In this document: piece by piece, positions 6,320 to 7,218 of the stretch
Numbering within the stretch: the stretch's first letter is position 1
Layout: each line of letters begins with the position of its first letter
Source: Vulcanimicrobiota bacterium
GTDB lineage: Bacteria > Eremiobacterota > Eremiobacteria > Baltobacterales > Baltobacteraceae
Reading direction: 5' to 3'
NCBI GenBank assembly: GCA_028287545.1
Contig: JAQBPL010000325.1
Coordinates: forward strand, 1-7,218
Length of the DNA stretch: 7,218 nt
Notes under the pieces: generated by a model
Databases searched by the model: none
Told to the model about the DNA's origin: nothing
Seen by the model: the letters and a program-made list of their open reading frames with translations, nothing else
Made by a program: the position numbers and the translations under genes

Positions 6320-6326
6320 TTACGTA

Positions 6327-7218
6327 ATGTGGAATAAGCTCAAGAGGCCGCTTCAGGCGGTCCTCCTTGTGGCTCTTGTCGGTCTCTGCGTCTGGGCCAT
6401 CGTGCCGATCCAGCAGAAGATCCACCTGGGCCTCGACCTTCAGGGCGGCGCACGCGTCCTGCTCCAGCTTCAGACGACGGCGGATGTCAAAGCGATCACG
6501 CCCGAGATCCAGAACCAGGTGGAGCAGGTCATCGACAAGCGCGTCAACTCCCTCGGCGTCTCTGAGCCGGTGATCACCAAGGTCGGGACCGATCGGATCC
6601 TGGTCGAGGTGCCGGCCCTCAAGAACTCCGACGAGCTGGAGAAGCTCTTGAAGCAGGCGGCGGTCCTCGACTTCAAGATCTGCCCGCCGAAGGTCACCCA
6701 GCGCGCCGAGGCCGACAAGAAGTATGCGAACGACCCCAACGGCGCGTACAAGGACTGCGGCCCGGTCGTCTATACCGGCGCGGAGCTGCGCAGCGCGCAC
6801 CCGGGCTTCGGTCAGGGCGGATCGCCCGAGGTCGACTTCACGACGAAGAACCCGTCCAAGTTCGCCGCGCTGACCCGCGACCACATGGGGCAGCTGCTCA
6901 CCATTTTCCTCGACAAGCAGTACGTGAGCTCCGCGACGATCGAAGGGATCATCTCGACCGACGGTATGATCCACGGTTCGTTCACGGAAGAGGCCGTCGC
7001 GACGCTCGCCAACGAGCTCAATGCCGGCGCGCTCCCCGTCCCGCTCACGATCATCTCGAAGGACGACGTCGGCGCGACGCTGGGCAAGGATGACCTGCAG
7101 AAGTCGCTGGTCGCCTCGATCATCGGCCTCGCGCTCGTCCTGCTCTTCATGGCGATCGTGTACCGCCTCCCCGGCGTCCTCGCCGACGTCGCGCTCTTCG
7201 TCTACGTCCTGATGCTGC
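6327..7218 (+). CDS. secD: Protein translocase subunit SecD, 5' portion (runs off the window)
   Basis: SecD is the proton-motive-force-using membrane subunit that, with SecF, assists late steps of SecYEG protein export. The 297 residues present show TM1 (about 9-27), the hallmark LGLDLQGG (34-41) opening the P1 extracytoplasmic domain, and a P1 head about as compact as in Gram-positive and thermophile SecDs. The family-typical GALPVPL (234-240) and VGATLG (248-253) follow, then TM2 (about 261-280) and the start of TM3 (from about 284). P1 carries two cysteines, C119 and C144, around a lysine-rich loop. ATG 6327 is certain as the first possible start because an in-frame TGA lies at 6315-6317. 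There is no good Shine-Dalgarno at the usual distance. The frame is open to the last base; secF would be expected downstream. It has its own promoter at 6197-6225 and is divergent from the Fur-family gene. Confidence 0.96.
   Translation, partial: MWNKLKRPLQAVLLVALVGLCVWAIVPIQQKIHLGLDLQGGARVLLQLQTTADVKAITPEIQNQVEQVIDKRVNSLGVSEPVITKVGTDRILVEVPALKNSDELEKLLKQAAVLDFKICPPKVTQRAEADKKYANDPNGAYKDCGPVVYTGAELRSAHPGFGQGGSPEVDFTTKNPSKFAALTRDHMGQLLTIFLDKQYVSSATIEGIISTDGMIHGSFTEEAVATLANELNAGALPVPLTIISKDDVGATLGKDDLQKSLVASIIGLALVLLFMAIVYRLPGVLADVALFVYVLML

Overview
The window is a GC-rich stretch of bacterial chromosome carrying four complete genes and the 5' part of a fifth. The third codon position is strongly biased to G/C. 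Nothing here pins down the taxon. A GTCACCCTGAGCTTGTCGA-type palindrome, a TM0106-type nuclease-helicase, and secD apparently on its own promoter would fit a GC-rich environmental phylum such as Eremiobacterota (WPS-2) or Chloroflexota, or an actinobacterium. That is an impression only. I see no integrase, transposase, phage gene, CRISPR array, tRNA or rRNA.

Layout. Positions 1-268 are non-coding and dominated by a 134-bp near-perfect inverted repeat (7-140). Next is a small four-helix membrane protein (269-724, +), which converges with a MocR/PdxR-type transcription factor (730-2160, -; GntR-like winged helix fused to a PLP aminotransferase fold). An 84-bp divergent spacer with a TGCCA-N6-TGGCA palindrome separates that regulator from the main gene of the window, a 1150-residue nuclease-helicase (2245-5697, +). 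This protein reads as a Fe-S PD-(D/E)XK nuclease, a DEDD-type exonuclease domain, a Dna2/Upf1-like SF1 helicase, and a C-terminal QLSLL tail that looks like a sliding-clamp binding motif. It converges stop-to-stop, with no gap, on a Fur-family metalloregulator (5698-6135, -). That regulator is divergent from secD (6327 to beyond the window end, +), which has a good sigma-70-type promoter and a structured 5' leader.

The genes alternate strand strictly (+,-,+,-,+), so none is co-transcribed with its neighbour here and the window is not an operon. The parts are individually housekeeping or stress-type functions: DNA processing, PLP-sensing regulation, metal or peroxide sensing, and Sec protein export. 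No joint pathway is evident. The least explained item is the nuclease-helicase with its possible clamp-binding tail. The palindrome at the left edge, the altered metal site of the Fur-family protein and the secD leader are the other points worth a second look. I did not find evidence of a wholly new multi-gene system.
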